From assembly GCF_029633865.1 (NCBI RefSeq), contig NC_079230.1:27197163-27261162 (forward strand): a DNA stretch of 64,000 nucleotides, given 5' to 3'. Below, piece by piece: positions 43,143 to 56,800 of the stretch. This DNA is from Lampris incognitus (Eukaryota > Chordata > Actinopteri > Lampriformes > Lampridae). Both the position numbers and the translations under genes were made by a program. Every line of letters starts with the position of its first letter. The stretch's first letter is position 1. A model generated the notes under the pieces. The model searched no databases and was not told the origin of the DNA. It saw only the letters and a program-made list of their open reading frames with translations.

Positions 43143-45202
43143 CTAGTTTCTGCGCCATACAGGTACGGAGGTCTGTCTGGGAGCCACGCCGTCGTGGCAG
43201 GGTAAGAAGTACGAGCTGGTCCTCAAGCAAACCGGCGTGAGCTTCAGGCACACAAAGCAGAATTCAACCTGGCAGCGGGGACAGAGGATGTTCTTGCACC
43301 CTGTCTTGTCATGCTCCACTCTCTGGCCACAGGTGGGACAGGCCCGGATGGAGGGGCACGCCGCCACACCCTGCACTTGGGGGAGGGAAGTGGTTTTGCA
43401 GTTCTTGAGGAGTTCCAGGATGTCGTTGACGCAGCCGTCGTTGGCGCAGCGGTCCGAACGCGGGGCCGGCCCTTTCCACGGCCGCAGACACTGCCAGCAG
43501 AACTGACACTGCTCCTTCCCGTCCGCCACGCAGATCGTGCACTGGACGTTTAAGTTGGTGACCTGCTCTCGCTCCACATACGTGTTGCAGCTAGGGCACT
43601 GTTTGGGGAAGGGGGGGGGGGGGTCAGAAACGTAGAGTTTTACGTCATGGTAATTCCTTGAGTATGCTTGTGTATGATTAAGGATTACCAGGGAAGTTCT
43701 GTGGAATATCTGATGAATCCGGCAGCTCCACCAGACTGTCTTCTTGTAAGAGTAAATACAGTGTTAGGACACTCACCGCTTTAAATTCACAATATTCTGA
43801 CGCAGCCAGACGAGCGATGTTTTCTTCAAAGTGCTGCATCTCCTCAGCGGTCAGCACGGCCAGTCTACGCACCTCCGGGTATGGCCACACTGCATCACAC
43901 TTCTGCAGCGTCCCTTCTTTTAAGGCGGGGCACTTAAATTTATACTGGCCCTGGGGTGGAAAAAAGGTAAACAGTATGTTGTAAGTGAGGAGCTATCATC
44001 CTTTCTAAGTCGTCTTCAGTCGCCGAGGCCAGGGTCGACCATGCCAGTCCTCCTAAACGGAGGATGCACATAGAAAATCACATTTATTATCCTTATTACT
44101 ACAGAACCAGGGCTGGCCCAAGCATTTTGGGCCCTTAGCAAAGTTTCCTTCGGACCATGGAGACATGGACGGGGCCGATAACCATTTAAGAGATAATTCG
44201 GTGGCATGAGATGCATAAACTCTTGCACAAGACAAAAATTTAATTGAGATTTGGTTAATGTTTTAATTTGCGAGACGTGTCAGGGAAATAAATGGATTAT
44301 CATACCTGGTCCAACAAGCTTCGGCACCATCCTGTCAGAGATTCTGGCGTAACCACGTGGCCACAGGACATTTCTGCTCTGAGACACTGGTCACCGTCTT
44401 CGGGGGCTGGAAGAGCCGGTGGAAAGAAGGAACCGGTAACTATGGAAACTAATATGGTACCCGGGAAACAGCGAGACCGCCCCGGAGATGCTCCCATACG
44501 GTCGAGCTATGTGGCGCCTTGTCAACACAGCCATATCTGAGTTCACTTCAAAAGACTCATTTAATGCCTTTAAACTCTAATTGCATCGTTTTTGCCATAT
44601 TATCTGCAGGTTGCCATAGCGACTGGTCCCCCCCCCCTAATTTGGGTTGTACAGAAACATTTCCGTTTTAGTTTGTTTTGGGTTTCTGTTTTTGTTTTGT
44701 GAGGGAGGAGTTGCTCTGCGTTTTGCTGATATTGTGCTAACGTTCTGTGGGTTGTGTGTTTTTGCGGGTACCTCACCTCTTTGTCTTGGATCCTTTTTTT
44801 TGGGTCACCTTCGCTTTCATGTTTTATAATTTGCTGATGTGTTTTTAGCATTTGTATACATGTTGCTTAAATTTGGAGGTTTTTTTTTTTTTGCATATGC
44901 TGCCAGGCTATAGGCCGATATGTAACTGATGCACCTAACTAAAGAGTTTTGCATTACCAAAACCTGGATAATGGATGGATGGATGGATTACCACAAAGAA
45001 AGAAAAATAAAGTCAGTAAATGCTGTGGTGTCCATTTCACATTTTCAGAGGTAGTTAGCAAGTTAATTATCTAACTAAAATGGAAGGAATCTCTGTCTGT
45101 CTGTCTGTCTGTAGGTAGGTAGGTAGGTAGGTAGGTAGGTAGGTAGGTAGGTAGGTAGGTAGGTCTGTCTGTCTGTCTGTCTGTCTATAGGTAGGTAAGT
45201 AG

Positions 45203-45248
<46 letters not shown>

Positions 45249-45357
45249 AGGTAGGTAGGTAGGTAGGTAGGTAGGTAGGTAGGTAGGCAGGTCTGTCTGT
45301 CTGTCTGTCTGTAGGTATGTATGTCTGTCTGTCTGTCTGTCTGTAGGTATGTATGTA

Positions 45358-45432
<75 letters not shown>

Positions 45433-45509
45433 AGGTAGGTAGGTAGGTAGGTAGGTAGGTAGGTAGGCAGGTCTGTCTGTCTGTCTGTCTGTATGTATGT
45501 AGGTATGTA

Positions 45510-45540
<31 letters not shown>

Positions 45541-45642
45541 AGGTATGTATGTATGTATGTCTGTCTGTCTGTCGGTCGGTCGGTCGGTCGGTCGGTCGGT
45601 CGGTCGGTCGGTCGGTCGGTCGGTCGGTAGGTAGGTAGGTAG

Positions 45643-45676
<34 letters not shown>

Positions 45677-45754
45677 AGGTATGTATGTCTGTCTGTATGT
45701 CTGTAGGTAGGTAGGTATGTCTGTCTGTCTGTATGTATGTCTGTCTGTCTGTAG

Positions 45755-45792
<38 letters not shown>

Positions 45793-45817
45793 ATGTATGT
45801 ATGTATGTATGTAGGTA

Positions 45818-45852
<35 letters not shown>

Positions 45853-46357
45853 AGGTACGTAGGTATGTCTGTCTGTCTGTCTGTCCGGTCGACTTCACAC
45901 CTGGGGGTGTATTGCTGAGGACCCGGTGAACTGCGGTGTCGAGTTTGGAGCTGTCTGGATGAGCGGTTGTCGAGAAGATGGAGGACAGACAGACGCACAG
46001 AGACAGAAACGCTCTTCCCGTGGCGACCGGACAAACAGCGCCACACTGCCATTGCAACCCACACTGTGGTCGGAGGCGGGATTACACCCGAACGGGCACG
46101 GCCCTAGCGTTTTTAATTTCAAGTAGGCCTATAGGTCAATGAATTGTCATAAATAACGCCTACAGTCAATAAAATACATGATCTAATATACAATTATCAA
46201 AAGACAATTCAAAACTGAAAGGTCTTCATTTCTTGGAGAATAACTGTAATTACTTCCTTTAGTACTCACGCAGAGGATCCAAGTCATCCGGTCGATTAAC
46301 AAACTTGAGAGTTGTGTCTCCGGGATCATAACGTTTCTCCTCCTGCTGCGTGCTCAT
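43143..46357 (-). CDS. RING-between-RING-like protein, copy A (4 exons)
   Basis: Exons 46357-46270, 44406-44306, 43950-43777 and 43598-43143 give 272 aa. The layout is RBR-like. A RING1-like part (SCGH near residue 40, WC near 56, then FKCP) seems to lack the usual first Cys pair. An IBR has CPSC, CTIC and FCWQC (residues 122-158). RING2 has CPTC, then DKTGC with Cys222 at the place of the catalytic cysteine of RBR E3 ligases, then CPRC and CFVC. The tail is GVAPRQTSVPVW. RBR enzymes take ubiquitin or a ubiquitin-like protein from an E2 through that Cys and pass it to a target; whether this short protein is active is not shown. An interferon-type element lies 104 bp upstream of the ATG. Copy B at 53850-57048 has the same exon plan. 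I recognise the type as expanded in fishes but know no symbol. Confidence 0.85.
45090..45895 (+). repeat. patchwork tetranucleotide array (GTCT, GTAG, GTAT, GTCG)
   Basis: About 800 bp of 4-bp units in blocks; blocks of GTCT and GTAG alternate and a pure GTCG block of about 14 units lies at 45572-45628. It is in RBR copy A intron 1. Long reading frames over it (Thr/Asp/Arg/Gln repeats) are artefacts. Confidence 0.95.
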
Positions 46358-46460
46358 TTCGCCTCCTCGTCACCTCTCCCTCTTTGCTCTGCGCTCCAGG
46401 GAAGCGGTGCTATAAGTGCCGGGTGGTTTCATAAGGACCTGTTTTTCAAGCCTGCCAGCA

Positions 46461-46475
46461 TCACTTTCACTTTCC
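46461..46475 (-). promoter_or_regulatory. ISRE-like element upstream of RBR copy A
   Basis: The minus strand reads GGAAAGTGAAAGTGA, a direct fit to the GAAANNGAAA core bound by IRF/ISGF3. It is 104 bp before the start codon at 46357. A TATA-like TTATAG lies about 45 bp downstream of it (near 46411), and a stronger TATAAAAG at about 46482 lies just upstream, so the start of transcription is not settled. Confidence 0.65.
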
Positions 46476-47414
46476 AGTCCTGCCTTTTATAAGAAGTCAC
46501 GTGAATAACGGGACGAGGCGTTCACGAGCTGCCTCTTGCCTTCTTTTTTTTTTTTTTTTAGCTACGTGAAAAACATGCTGCGCAGAGACCAGACCCGCTT
46601 TGGGGCCTTGGGAAATGACCTGGGAAGGGAAACGTTTTGCATTATTCAGCTGTTTTGCAGTCAAGTGCTACACCCCAATACGTCTGCAGAGAGTCGGGGA
46701 TTCAAACTGAAACTTGTTCTGGGGCCTGCCTGCTCCAACACGGACCAAGCTTGGCCTCCACATCCGTCCCGGCCAAAGGCCGGACCTGCCGGGAACACCG
46801 GCTGCGAGGAGGGCCAGAGCTAAAAGGGTGCAAGGAAAGTGTGTTGAACAGACAGCTGTTAAAGGTGCTAAATTTGAAACTGAAAGGAATATAAATAATT
46901 ACAAGACGGGGGGTCATATTTCATAAGGAGCTGGATGTGCTGTGCGGATGATGGGTTTTCTGTATCAACCAGTGCAGTTGTCTCACAAAGTTGCGTTTCC
47001 CACGTCGGTTGCTGCGACTGTAATAAACGATGGAAAGACCACCGTGCATAAAAGACTTTATTACACACACACAGAGATAGGCTGAAACACAAACCCACGT
47101 GTAAGAGTAAATCTCCACCAACTCCGCTGGTTTAGGGACGTAAGGATGATGATGAAGAAGATGAAGATGATGATGATGATTGTTGTTATCAATAATAATA
47201 ACAATAGTAACATAACTATCCACTAATGATGACAGTAAATTTCATTCATAATGCACTGTTCATTAAAAGCGTATCTCGGTGGTACTCAGGTGGATAAAAA
47301 AACACACACACACACAAATAAACAAAAATAAACAAACAAACACAAATACCTACACGTCTGTTGCACGTGTCGTGCACAAATGCAACGCACAGATTTTTTT
47401 TGGTTGGCTGTCTG

Positions 47415-47652
47415 CAGTGTTTCTCAACCCAGTCCTCAAGGACCCCCCCTATCCTGCAGAGTTTCACTGTAACCCTGCATAGGTGGCCCTGCTTCGACCA
47501 ATCATCTCGCAGCACTTAATTACGCAAGGTGTGCAACGTCTGACAAAATTCATTGCCGACTGGTTGAATAACTACAGACAGGCACCTATTCAGGGTTGCA
47601 AAGAAAATATGCAGGATGGGGGGGTCCCTGAGGACTGGGTTGAGAAACGCTG
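47415..47652. mobile_element. short hAT-like MITE upstream of the UBL gene
   Basis: Ends CAGTGTTTCTCAACCCAGTC and GACTGGGTTGAGAAACGCTG form a long inverted repeat that continues as CCTCAAGGACCC/GGTCCCTGAGG. No clear target duplication was found. It ends 133 bp before the ISRE-like element of the UBL gene. Confidence 0.7.
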
Positions 47653-47784
47653 TGTTAAAGTCCAAACCCAAATAAGCCCATAGAGGCGCCACGCGGGGGG
47701 GGGGGGGGAGAGAAACACTGGCCTGTATAAATCCCGCAAGGTTCACGTAAGAGCAGACGCGTATACATCCACAGCGGCGAGGGT

Positions 47785-47799
47785 CGAAAGTGAAAGCGA
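47785..47799 (+). promoter_or_regulatory. ISRE-like element upstream of the UBL gene
   Basis: CGAAAGTGAAAGCGA fits the interferon response core GAAANNGAAA. It lies 151 bp before the UBL start codon and shares its GAAAGTGAAAG core with the elements at 46461 and 59611. A TATAAAT at about 47726 lies upstream of it. Confidence 0.65.
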
Positions 47800-47897
47800 T
47801 TCCTCGAAGGAGCCCTTCCTTCCGCGTGGGCTCCATTATCACGACCGACCGCCGCTGGCAGCAGACGCACCGTCACCGGGCTCCGTCAGTGTCCTGC

Positions 47898-47941
<44 letters not shown>

Positions 47942-47949
47942 CCACCGCG

Positions 47950-48116
47950 ATGGGGAAGATCTACCAGGTGATCGTGAATGGCGTGAGGGGGGAGAAAATG
48001 ACCATCGACCTGTGCAACACGGACGAGCAGATGAACAGCTTCACGGTGGAGCAGCTGAAGCATAAGATTGTGGAAAAGATCCCCGGTAAGTCCACCCACC
48101 CCACCCCCACCCCCCC

Positions 48117-48152
<36 letters not shown>

Positions 48153-48740
48153 AAGAATATATCGATGACTTTCGTCATCGATATATTGTAGCGAACTCGG
48201 GAGGCAACCGCAGGTTCTGCCACATCCGGGACTAAAGGGGTCACACCCGTTAGCCAGCGGCCGACGTGTCTACTTATCCACGCACGTTACACTAATATCA
48301 ATCAATCAATCGATCAATCAATCAATCAAGCTGCGTTTTACTCAGCGCTTCTCCAGCCGCAACAGCCGCTCAAGGCGCTTTTACACTCCTGCTCGTATAG
48401 TCACACTGGCTCAGGTTACGTGGACGAGCGCACGAATTCGTGCTTTTTGCCTGGAGATCATACCCAATATACTTTATTTATTTGCCACCATCACGGCTAA
48501 CGCAATAGATCATTTTATCGATGTGTGGCGTTATGACAAAACTGACCCTTCTGCGTGTGCGTGCGTGCGTGTGTGCTCGTGTGCGTGCGTGCGTGTGTAG
48601 GTGACAGCATGGAGTCTCTGCGGCTGATCTTCACCGACAAGCTGCTGGATGAAGATTCGGCCACGCTGGCCTCCTATGGGGTCCAACACCAATCTGTCCT
48701 CCAGCTGGTGCTAAGGGTTCCCGGGGGACTGAGAGTGTGA
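47950..48740 (+). CDS. single-domain ubiquitin-like protein with C-terminal GG plus LRV
   Basis: Exons 47950-48085 and 48601-48740 encode 91 aa. The second exon aligns closely to ubiquitin's second half: RLIF carries the Ile44 equivalent (Ile55), TDK keeps the Lys48 equivalent (Lys59), and LVLRVPGG matches LVLRLRGG with Arg74 replaced by Pro86. Gly87-Gly88 is followed by Leu-Arg-Val, the pattern of a precursor that a protease trims to expose Gly-Gly. The first half is diverged and about 11 residues longer than in ubiquitin. The start at 47950 has a purine-rich context (GCGATGG) and no in-frame alternative upstream. It is shorter than ISG15 or FAT10, which have two domains. Neighbours are RBR-like and USP genes, which suggests a modifier used with them; that link is inference. 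A retained Lys59 would permit chain building, untested. Confidence 0.85.
48157..48186. repeat. perfect 13-bp hairpin abutting a MITE in the UBL intron
   Basis: ATATATCGATGAC, four-base loop, GTCATCGATATAT. The second arm ends one base before the type II MITE at 48187. Confidence 0.8.
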
Positions 48741-49288
48741 CAGACAGACAGACTCGGGACTTCCGTGCACTTGATGACGTGACTGTGTAGTTACTGTACA
48801 GATTTCTCAGACGATAACTCGCGTTGCCTTAAATCTCTCCAATTCTCCCCCGGTGGGCTTTTCTGAGTTCTGTAAATCTGATCGTGGACATTTGTATGAG
48901 TGTAAAGGTTTATTATCAGTAGACGTCAAACTGGAACAGCGGGGGGGGGGGGGGCATGGTCGAGGTCGACACCAGCACACAGCCCCCTCCCCCTCCCCCC
49001 CACTGTAAATGTTGTTTACCCAATTAAAAGGGAAATGATGTCATTGAGGGGAATGATGTCATTTAGGGGAATCTTTGATTACTTTTTAAAATGTTTGCGG
49101 CTCATTCTATTGTTTAAGACGAGACCCCCCCCCCCCCACACACACACACACATTATACTTTCAGATTCATTTCACCTCTCCAGTCAAATCAGTCACGTGT
49201 GGTTTTTCTAGTTGTTCTACTTCTTTCAAGTTTGTCTAATAAGCAGTTCACTGCTCACTGTACTTGCATCTACATGAAGTATGTGACA

Positions 49289-49294
49289 AATAAA
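49289..49294 (+). terminator. poly(A) signal of the UBL gene
   Basis: AATAAA in GACAAATAAACTTTTG, about 550 bp after the UBL stop. The 48741-49290 stretch contains no other gene and reads as its 3' UTR, with poly-G and poly-C runs. Confidence 0.5.
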
Positions 49295-49335
49295 CTTTTG
49301 AATCTTGAATCTCGAATCTTGACTGATTTAAACAT

Positions 49336-51023
<1,688 letters not shown>

Positions 51024-51257
51024 TATGTATGTATGTATGTACGTATGTATGTATACATATGAGACATTCAGCACCAGCATCTCAGACCAAACCAAAACAA
51101 ACCTTCTCCCTCCCTCCCTTCGTGTTCTTGCTATTTTGTTCAGTTTGGTCCGGTTGGAATATTGATTTTTACAATGTAGAGTTATTCTATTAACATTAGT
51201 AACGTACTCAGCTTGGTGAGGATCTATATTTCCATCTCTCCAATCTACCGAGTGACC

Positions 51258-51395
51258 TAAATCCATCCATCCATCCATTTTCCGAACCGCTTATCCTACT
51301 CAGGGTTGCGGGGATGCTGGAGCCTATCCCAGCAGTCACTGGGCGGCAGGCAGGGAGACACCCTGGCCATCACAGGGCCCACACACCGAGTGTAA
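51258..51395 (-). mobile_element. type B SINE, 5'-truncated
   Basis: Only the 3' third is left, on the minus strand: (CCAT)n tail, then CCGCTTATCCTACTCAGGG and GGAGCCTATCCCAGCAGTCA. A similar (CCAT)n start at 63977-64000 suggests another copy crossing the right edge. Confidence 0.6.
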
Positions 51396-52870
51396 GTGAC
51401 AAAAAAACCACCAACGATAAACTAAAGCAATGTCTTAAAATAGCTTACTCCAATTTTTCATAATTATGAGAAGGACATGACAGTGGCATCACATCTAGCA
51501 TGCAATCGAGCAGCTCGTTCTGGATACTTCTGGACGTACCTTTGAAAACCGTTGCCTTTAATAGGTGCTCCTGCATTGCAGTATCCACTGTCTATACTGT
51601 CTATTTCCCAGGTGCCTAATCTTTATTCTGTGATTAGTAATTGCTGAATTGGATGTGGATATTACCTCAGGAATGTACTGGTGTGAATTAAGTTTGAAGC
51701 TTTTATGGTCTGTCATGTGACCTTTCCTGATCCGTGTCATGTAACCTTTGCATGTGACCTTGCTGACCTGTCATGCGACCATTTCATGTCCTGTATCATG
51801 TGACCACTATGAAGCCCTATATAGATCACGTGCCATTAATTACACTCATGCTCTGATGAGGGCCTGTAGCAGTAGGCCGAAACGTTAGCATGTTTTGCTT
51901 GCCAAAATAAATTGGTGAAAATGACGCACTGTCCCTGTCCTTTTTCAAATGGCGAGTGCTACCCTACATCCTTGGATGTGGTTTTTGACATATAGGATTT
52001 GTTTTTATTTACCTTTACTGCTTTCCGACTTTTTGACGGGTTTGTAAAAGAGCTACAGGTTAATTCTATGTAATAACTGGCTTTTGCTTTTCTTGGGGAG
52101 GATCTGCATTTATTTCTGAGTTGTCTGAAAGTCTCCGGTACACCAGGGGCGCAGCGGGGAGTGTGCGATGCTGGCCTGCAGGTCGCTGATGAGCGGCTGA
52201 GACGGGGAGGAGATCCAGGTCCCTTCTGTGAAAGCTGAGGGCAGTGATTAATTGAGCTGTCCTCAGGGGGGGTAGACTTCCTGGGTCTTAATCGATTTTT
52301 TTTTCAATCCCTTCAACCAGACTGGCTGGACAGATTTGATCCGTGCAGAGAGTGGGTAAAGAAATGTGAGCCGGGCGAGCCCCCAAATTGCCGTGGCAAT
52401 TATTTAATTCCACTCTGACGTTACATGAGGAGCGAGACAAAAATCTCTTATTGTCACACTTTAATATATGTTCACAAACAGACGCATTCAAGCCTAGATG
52501 CTTGAATCCGCGCCGATCAGTACAGTACACAGTCCAGTGTCGGCTGCATCTAATCTGTTCTCCATCTTCTGCTGTTGTAGTGCCCAAAAGCAACTGTTGC
52601 TGTAAAGCCACTTGAGGCAAATTTGTAATTTGTGATATTGGGCAATAAAAAATAAAATTGACTTGACTGTGTACAGACTTGCTAGTCTCAGTGAGTCTCC
52701 CATATATTCCTCTATCAACCACCAGTTAACAATAGGCCCTTATTTGTTCTCCTGGAGAAGACACTACCTTTGTTCTGTTACACATGGACTTTAAGCACCT
52801 ATCTAAGCAATGCAAGATAAAGTTAAACATGGTATGGGTCCTACATGGTCAAAGATGAAAAGTAAGCAGC
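51396..52870. other. intergenic stretch with repeat fragments, no gene
   Basis: 51835-51950 has the GATGAGGGCC...GAAACGTTAGC repeat motif; 52600-52670 ends GGCAATAAAAAATAAAATTG, like the 3' part of a common fish repeat. No convincing coding exon was seen. Confidence 0.55.
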
Positions 52871-53118
52871 GAGTGTTCGGGTAGTGTGGCGGTCTATTCC
52901 GTTGCCCACCGACACGGGAATCGCTGGTTCGAATCCCCGTGTTACCTCCGGTTTGGTCGGGTGTCTGTACAGACACAATTGGCCGTGTGTGCGGGCGGGA
53001 AGCCGGATGTGGGTATGGGTCCTGGTTGCTGCACCAGCGCCTCTGCTGGTCGTTCGGGGAGGAACGGGGGGGGGGATAGCGTGATCCTCCCGCGTGTGAC
53101 GTTCCCCTGGTGGGAAAG
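52871..53118 (+). mobile_element. tRNA-derived SINE (type A), 3'-truncated
   Basis: Head and about 200 bp of body matching the copy at 1575-2005; it stops after CGTTCCCCTGGTGG. Intergenic, between the Tc1 element and RBR copy B. Confidence 0.7.
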
Positions 53119-53407
53119 TTGAAAAGTTGTTTACAGCCGTTTCAATGCGAAAAGCTTAAATCTTACTGGAGGATGGGAATATGAAACCTATTGCAATTTC
53201 CTGAGTTCTTTCTACACCGTCACCCTTCTTTCACACCTTCACGGACGAGCCTCCTTCTTTAAGGGCCCGTAAAGGGCCTAACAAATATTATGGGGACGAT
53301 GGACTGATCTGGACTGATAGGGGAATATTAACTGAGGACAATGGTGTCCCGTTGAGTCAAGCAGAGTATTGAAACAACTTCCTTATTTCCCCCCTAAAAT
53401 CACCCAA

Positions 53408-53655
53408 ATCTGGGCGTCACGGCTCAGGAGGTAGAGCGGGCCGTCTAGTTATCGGGAGGTCGCTGGTTCGAATCCCCGGCTCCTGCCGTCCTTGAGCAAG
53501 ACACGGAACCCCTAACTCCTCCTTGCATGGCAGCCTCCGCCATCAGTGTATGAATGGGTGTGAATGGGTGAGGCATGTGAGGCGTACGCTGTAAAGCGCC
53601 CTGAGTGGTCGGTGGACTAGAAAAACGTCTTATTAATCAGCCCATTTACCAATGA
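53408..53655 (+). mobile_element. tRNA-derived SINE (third type)
   Basis: Head with GGCTCAGGAGGTAGAGCGGG and GGTTCGAATCCCCGG, then a body with GAATGGGTGTGAATGGGTG and GTAAAGCGCCCTGAGTGGTC, and an end CCCATTTACCA. Intergenic, just after RBR copy B's 3' end. Confidence 0.65.
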
Positions 53656-53849
53656 ACAAAATAGAATAATAAAACCACCCAAATCATTCAAATGCTCTCC
53701 AAATGGAGCTTTGGAAGTTAAAAGCTGCGTACGTCTAGTGAAATTGCATAACTCTTGCTTCACTATTGCAAAAAAAAATAAAATAAATAAAAATCCAACA
53801 CCGCTTTGTCATTTCTTAACACAAACGACTCCGGTCTAACCGTGTATTT

Positions 53850-56800
53850 TTACCGTTTGTTTCTCCGCCATACGGGTACAGCCGTCTGTCTCGGAGCCAC
53901 TCCGCTGTGGCACATTCGGTAGGGCGTGCTGGTCTTCGAACATTCACGTTTGGTTTTCAGGCAGACGAAACAGAACTCCACCTGGCAGCGAGGACAGACA
54001 ATATTCTTGCAGTGTCTTCTGTTATGCTCCACCCTAATACCGCATGTGGGGCAGAGCCGGACGGAGGGGCAGCTGGTGACCCCCGTCACGTCCGGCAGAT
54101 CGATGCTCCTGCAGATCTGCAGAAGCTCCAGGTCCTTGTTGATGCAGCCGTTGTTGTCGCAGCGGTCGGAGCGCGGGCCTGTGCCTTTCCACGGCTTCAG
54201 ACACTGCCAACAGAAATAGCAGGCCTGCTTCCTGTCAGCAGTGCATATGATGCATTTGACACACAGGTTAGAGGGATTCTTCCTCTCAATGGCAGTTTTG
54301 CATCCTGGGCACTGTGAGGGAAAGAAGTAAGGAAAGAGGTTGTGGGGGGGGGCAACCCTAGTACTTACAAAGTTAATGTCTTTCTTTCCCCCTTTTCTCC
54401 CCAATTGTATCTGGCCAATTACCCCCCTCTGCCGACCTGCGGAGGGCTGCGCACTACCACATGCCTCCTCCCATACATGTGGAGTCACCATGCAGCCGTT
54501 TCTTTTCACCTGACAGTGAGGAGTTTCACCAAGGGGGATGTAGCGCGTGGGAGGATCACGCTATTCCCCCCAGTTCCCCCTCCCCCCCCTGAACAGGCAC
54601 CCCGACCGACCAGAGGAGGTGCAGCGACCAGGACACATACCCACATCCGGCTTCTCACCCGCAGACACGGCCAATTGTGTCTGTAGGGACGCCCGACCAA
54701 GCCGGCGGTAACACGGGGATTCGAACCGGCGATCCCCGTGTTGGTAGGCAACGGAATAGACCGCTACGCTACCCGGACACCCTAAAGTAAATGTCTTTAA
54801 CCAGAATCAGTAACCAGATTTAACTTTAACAAGTCTGAAAACCTTAAACACAGACTAATCAAATCACAGGAAGTTGAATCAGTTCGTGTGGACACAGTGT
54901 TTACTGAGAGAGAAACGTTTCATCACTCACGTAACTGTGATGAAACTGCTCCCTCTCTCAGTAAACGCCGTGTCCGGATGAACCGATTCAACTTCCTGTG
55001 ACTGTCTTACCTGGATTATTCAGCATGCATAAAGACAGCCCAACAAATCATTCAATGACACGTCTTTATTTGTAAATGTCTAAAATCATATTTTTTAGAC
55101 CTTCATCCATAACTGTTCTCAACCGTCTCAAGCACTGTGAGGGAGTGGTCTGGTCCTCATTAATATTCACGAGCTGACCTTTGAGTGACAAGTGCAAGCA
55201 AGGGTTGTTGGTAAGGGTGGGCGGGGTTTCGTCGTTTGACGATTTGATCTGATTGGCTGTATGTAAACCACCGTCTGGCGTCATCACGAGTACCAGAAAA
55301 ACAGATCAGCTAAAAGAAGCTGAACTAGGGGGAGGTCTTTTAAAAAAGAGAAAAAACTAAATTCTACCTTTAACGCATATTCTTTCCCAGTACACAGAGA
55401 CAGTACGAAACGCGGGATGATAAAAGTAGTAAGTACAATCAGAAAGCAGGGTTTCATTCTTGGCCCAGCTTTAAGTCATTATTCCAGAACCTCTGCTGGC
55501 GTTCTGTATCACGAATGAAACGGAGACGTCTCACGTGCAGAGTGACCTTACTCCAAACAAGCAAAACAACGGACCACTTACTTGCTGAGCATCACAGTAG
55601 TTGGCAGCCGCCAAACGAGAAATTCTCTCCTCAAAATACTGCATCTCCCCCACAGTCAGAGCGGCGAGTCTACGCACCTCTGGGTAGGACCAGACGGCCT
55701 TACACTGTGCAACGCCCTTAGTCAAGGCAGGGCATCTCAGCTCATACTGACCCTGAAAACACAGACGGAAGGCCTTATGGGGTGAATCAGAAAGGCACGT
55801 TAACCAGGCAAAACTCACTGGAACAGAACTTGTAGAACAAATCTTAGTACACCTTCCTTCCTCCTAGATTCTGGGTCGTCACAATGCTGCTCCGAAAAAA
55901 TACGAAACAACTGACAGATGACAAACAGCTGGTGTCCAAGTGTTAAAATGCTTCTTCTTTTTTTAACGAATTCCCTTCTTTCTTTTTTTTTGGAGGGGGG
56001 GGGGAATTTTCCCCTCTTTTTCTCCCCAACTGGCCAGTTACCCCACTCTTCCGAGCCGTCCCAGTCGCTGCTCCGCCCCCTCTGCCAATCCGGGGAGGGC
56101 TGCAGACTACCACACACCTCCTCTGATACATGTGGAGTGGCCAGCCGCCTCTTTTCACCTGACAGTGAGGAGTTCCCCCTAGTCCCCCACCCCCCGACCA
56201 AGCGCCCCGACAGACCAGAGGGGGCGCTAGTGCAGCGACCAGGACATATACCCACATCCGGCTTCCCACCCGCAGATGTGGCCAATTGTGTCTGTAAGGA
56301 GACGCCCGACCCGGAGGTAACACGGGGATTCAAACCAGAGATCCCCGTGTTGGTAGGCAACGCGGAATAGACCGCCACGCCACCCGGATGCCCTAAAATG
56401 CTTTTAGGAGACCCGGCCAGTCACTGGGCCGGCCAGTCACTGGGCCGGCTGTCCTCTCCAGCGGGCCAGTTTGCTGGAATCGGAGCCACTACGAGGTTTT
56501 AATGCCTTCGGTGGTGGATGTGTATTACCTGGTCTAGTAAGCTGCGACACCACCGGGTGAGAGAATCAGGGGTGACGGTGTGACCGCAGGACATCTTCGC
56601 TTTGAGGGAGCCGTCCTCATCTTCTGAGGCTGAGGTCCACAACGAGAAGGATGCGACATTATCAGGGCACCGCGGACAGGCTTTAGGTTTAGTTCATTTG
56701 TGCAAAGACACAATAGGGGAAATTTCCCCCAAGCATCAAGATGACAAACAAGACACAAGGGGACATGACAACAGACACCAAGCAGCAAATCAACACCCCG

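Noticed and set aside
45075-46064. 329-aa and 290-aa Thr/Asp/Arg/Gln-rich frames
   Set aside because: Translation of the tetranucleotide array in RBR copy A intron 1.
53907-54317. 136-aa plus-strand frame
   Set aside because: Antisense shadow of RBR copy B exon 4.
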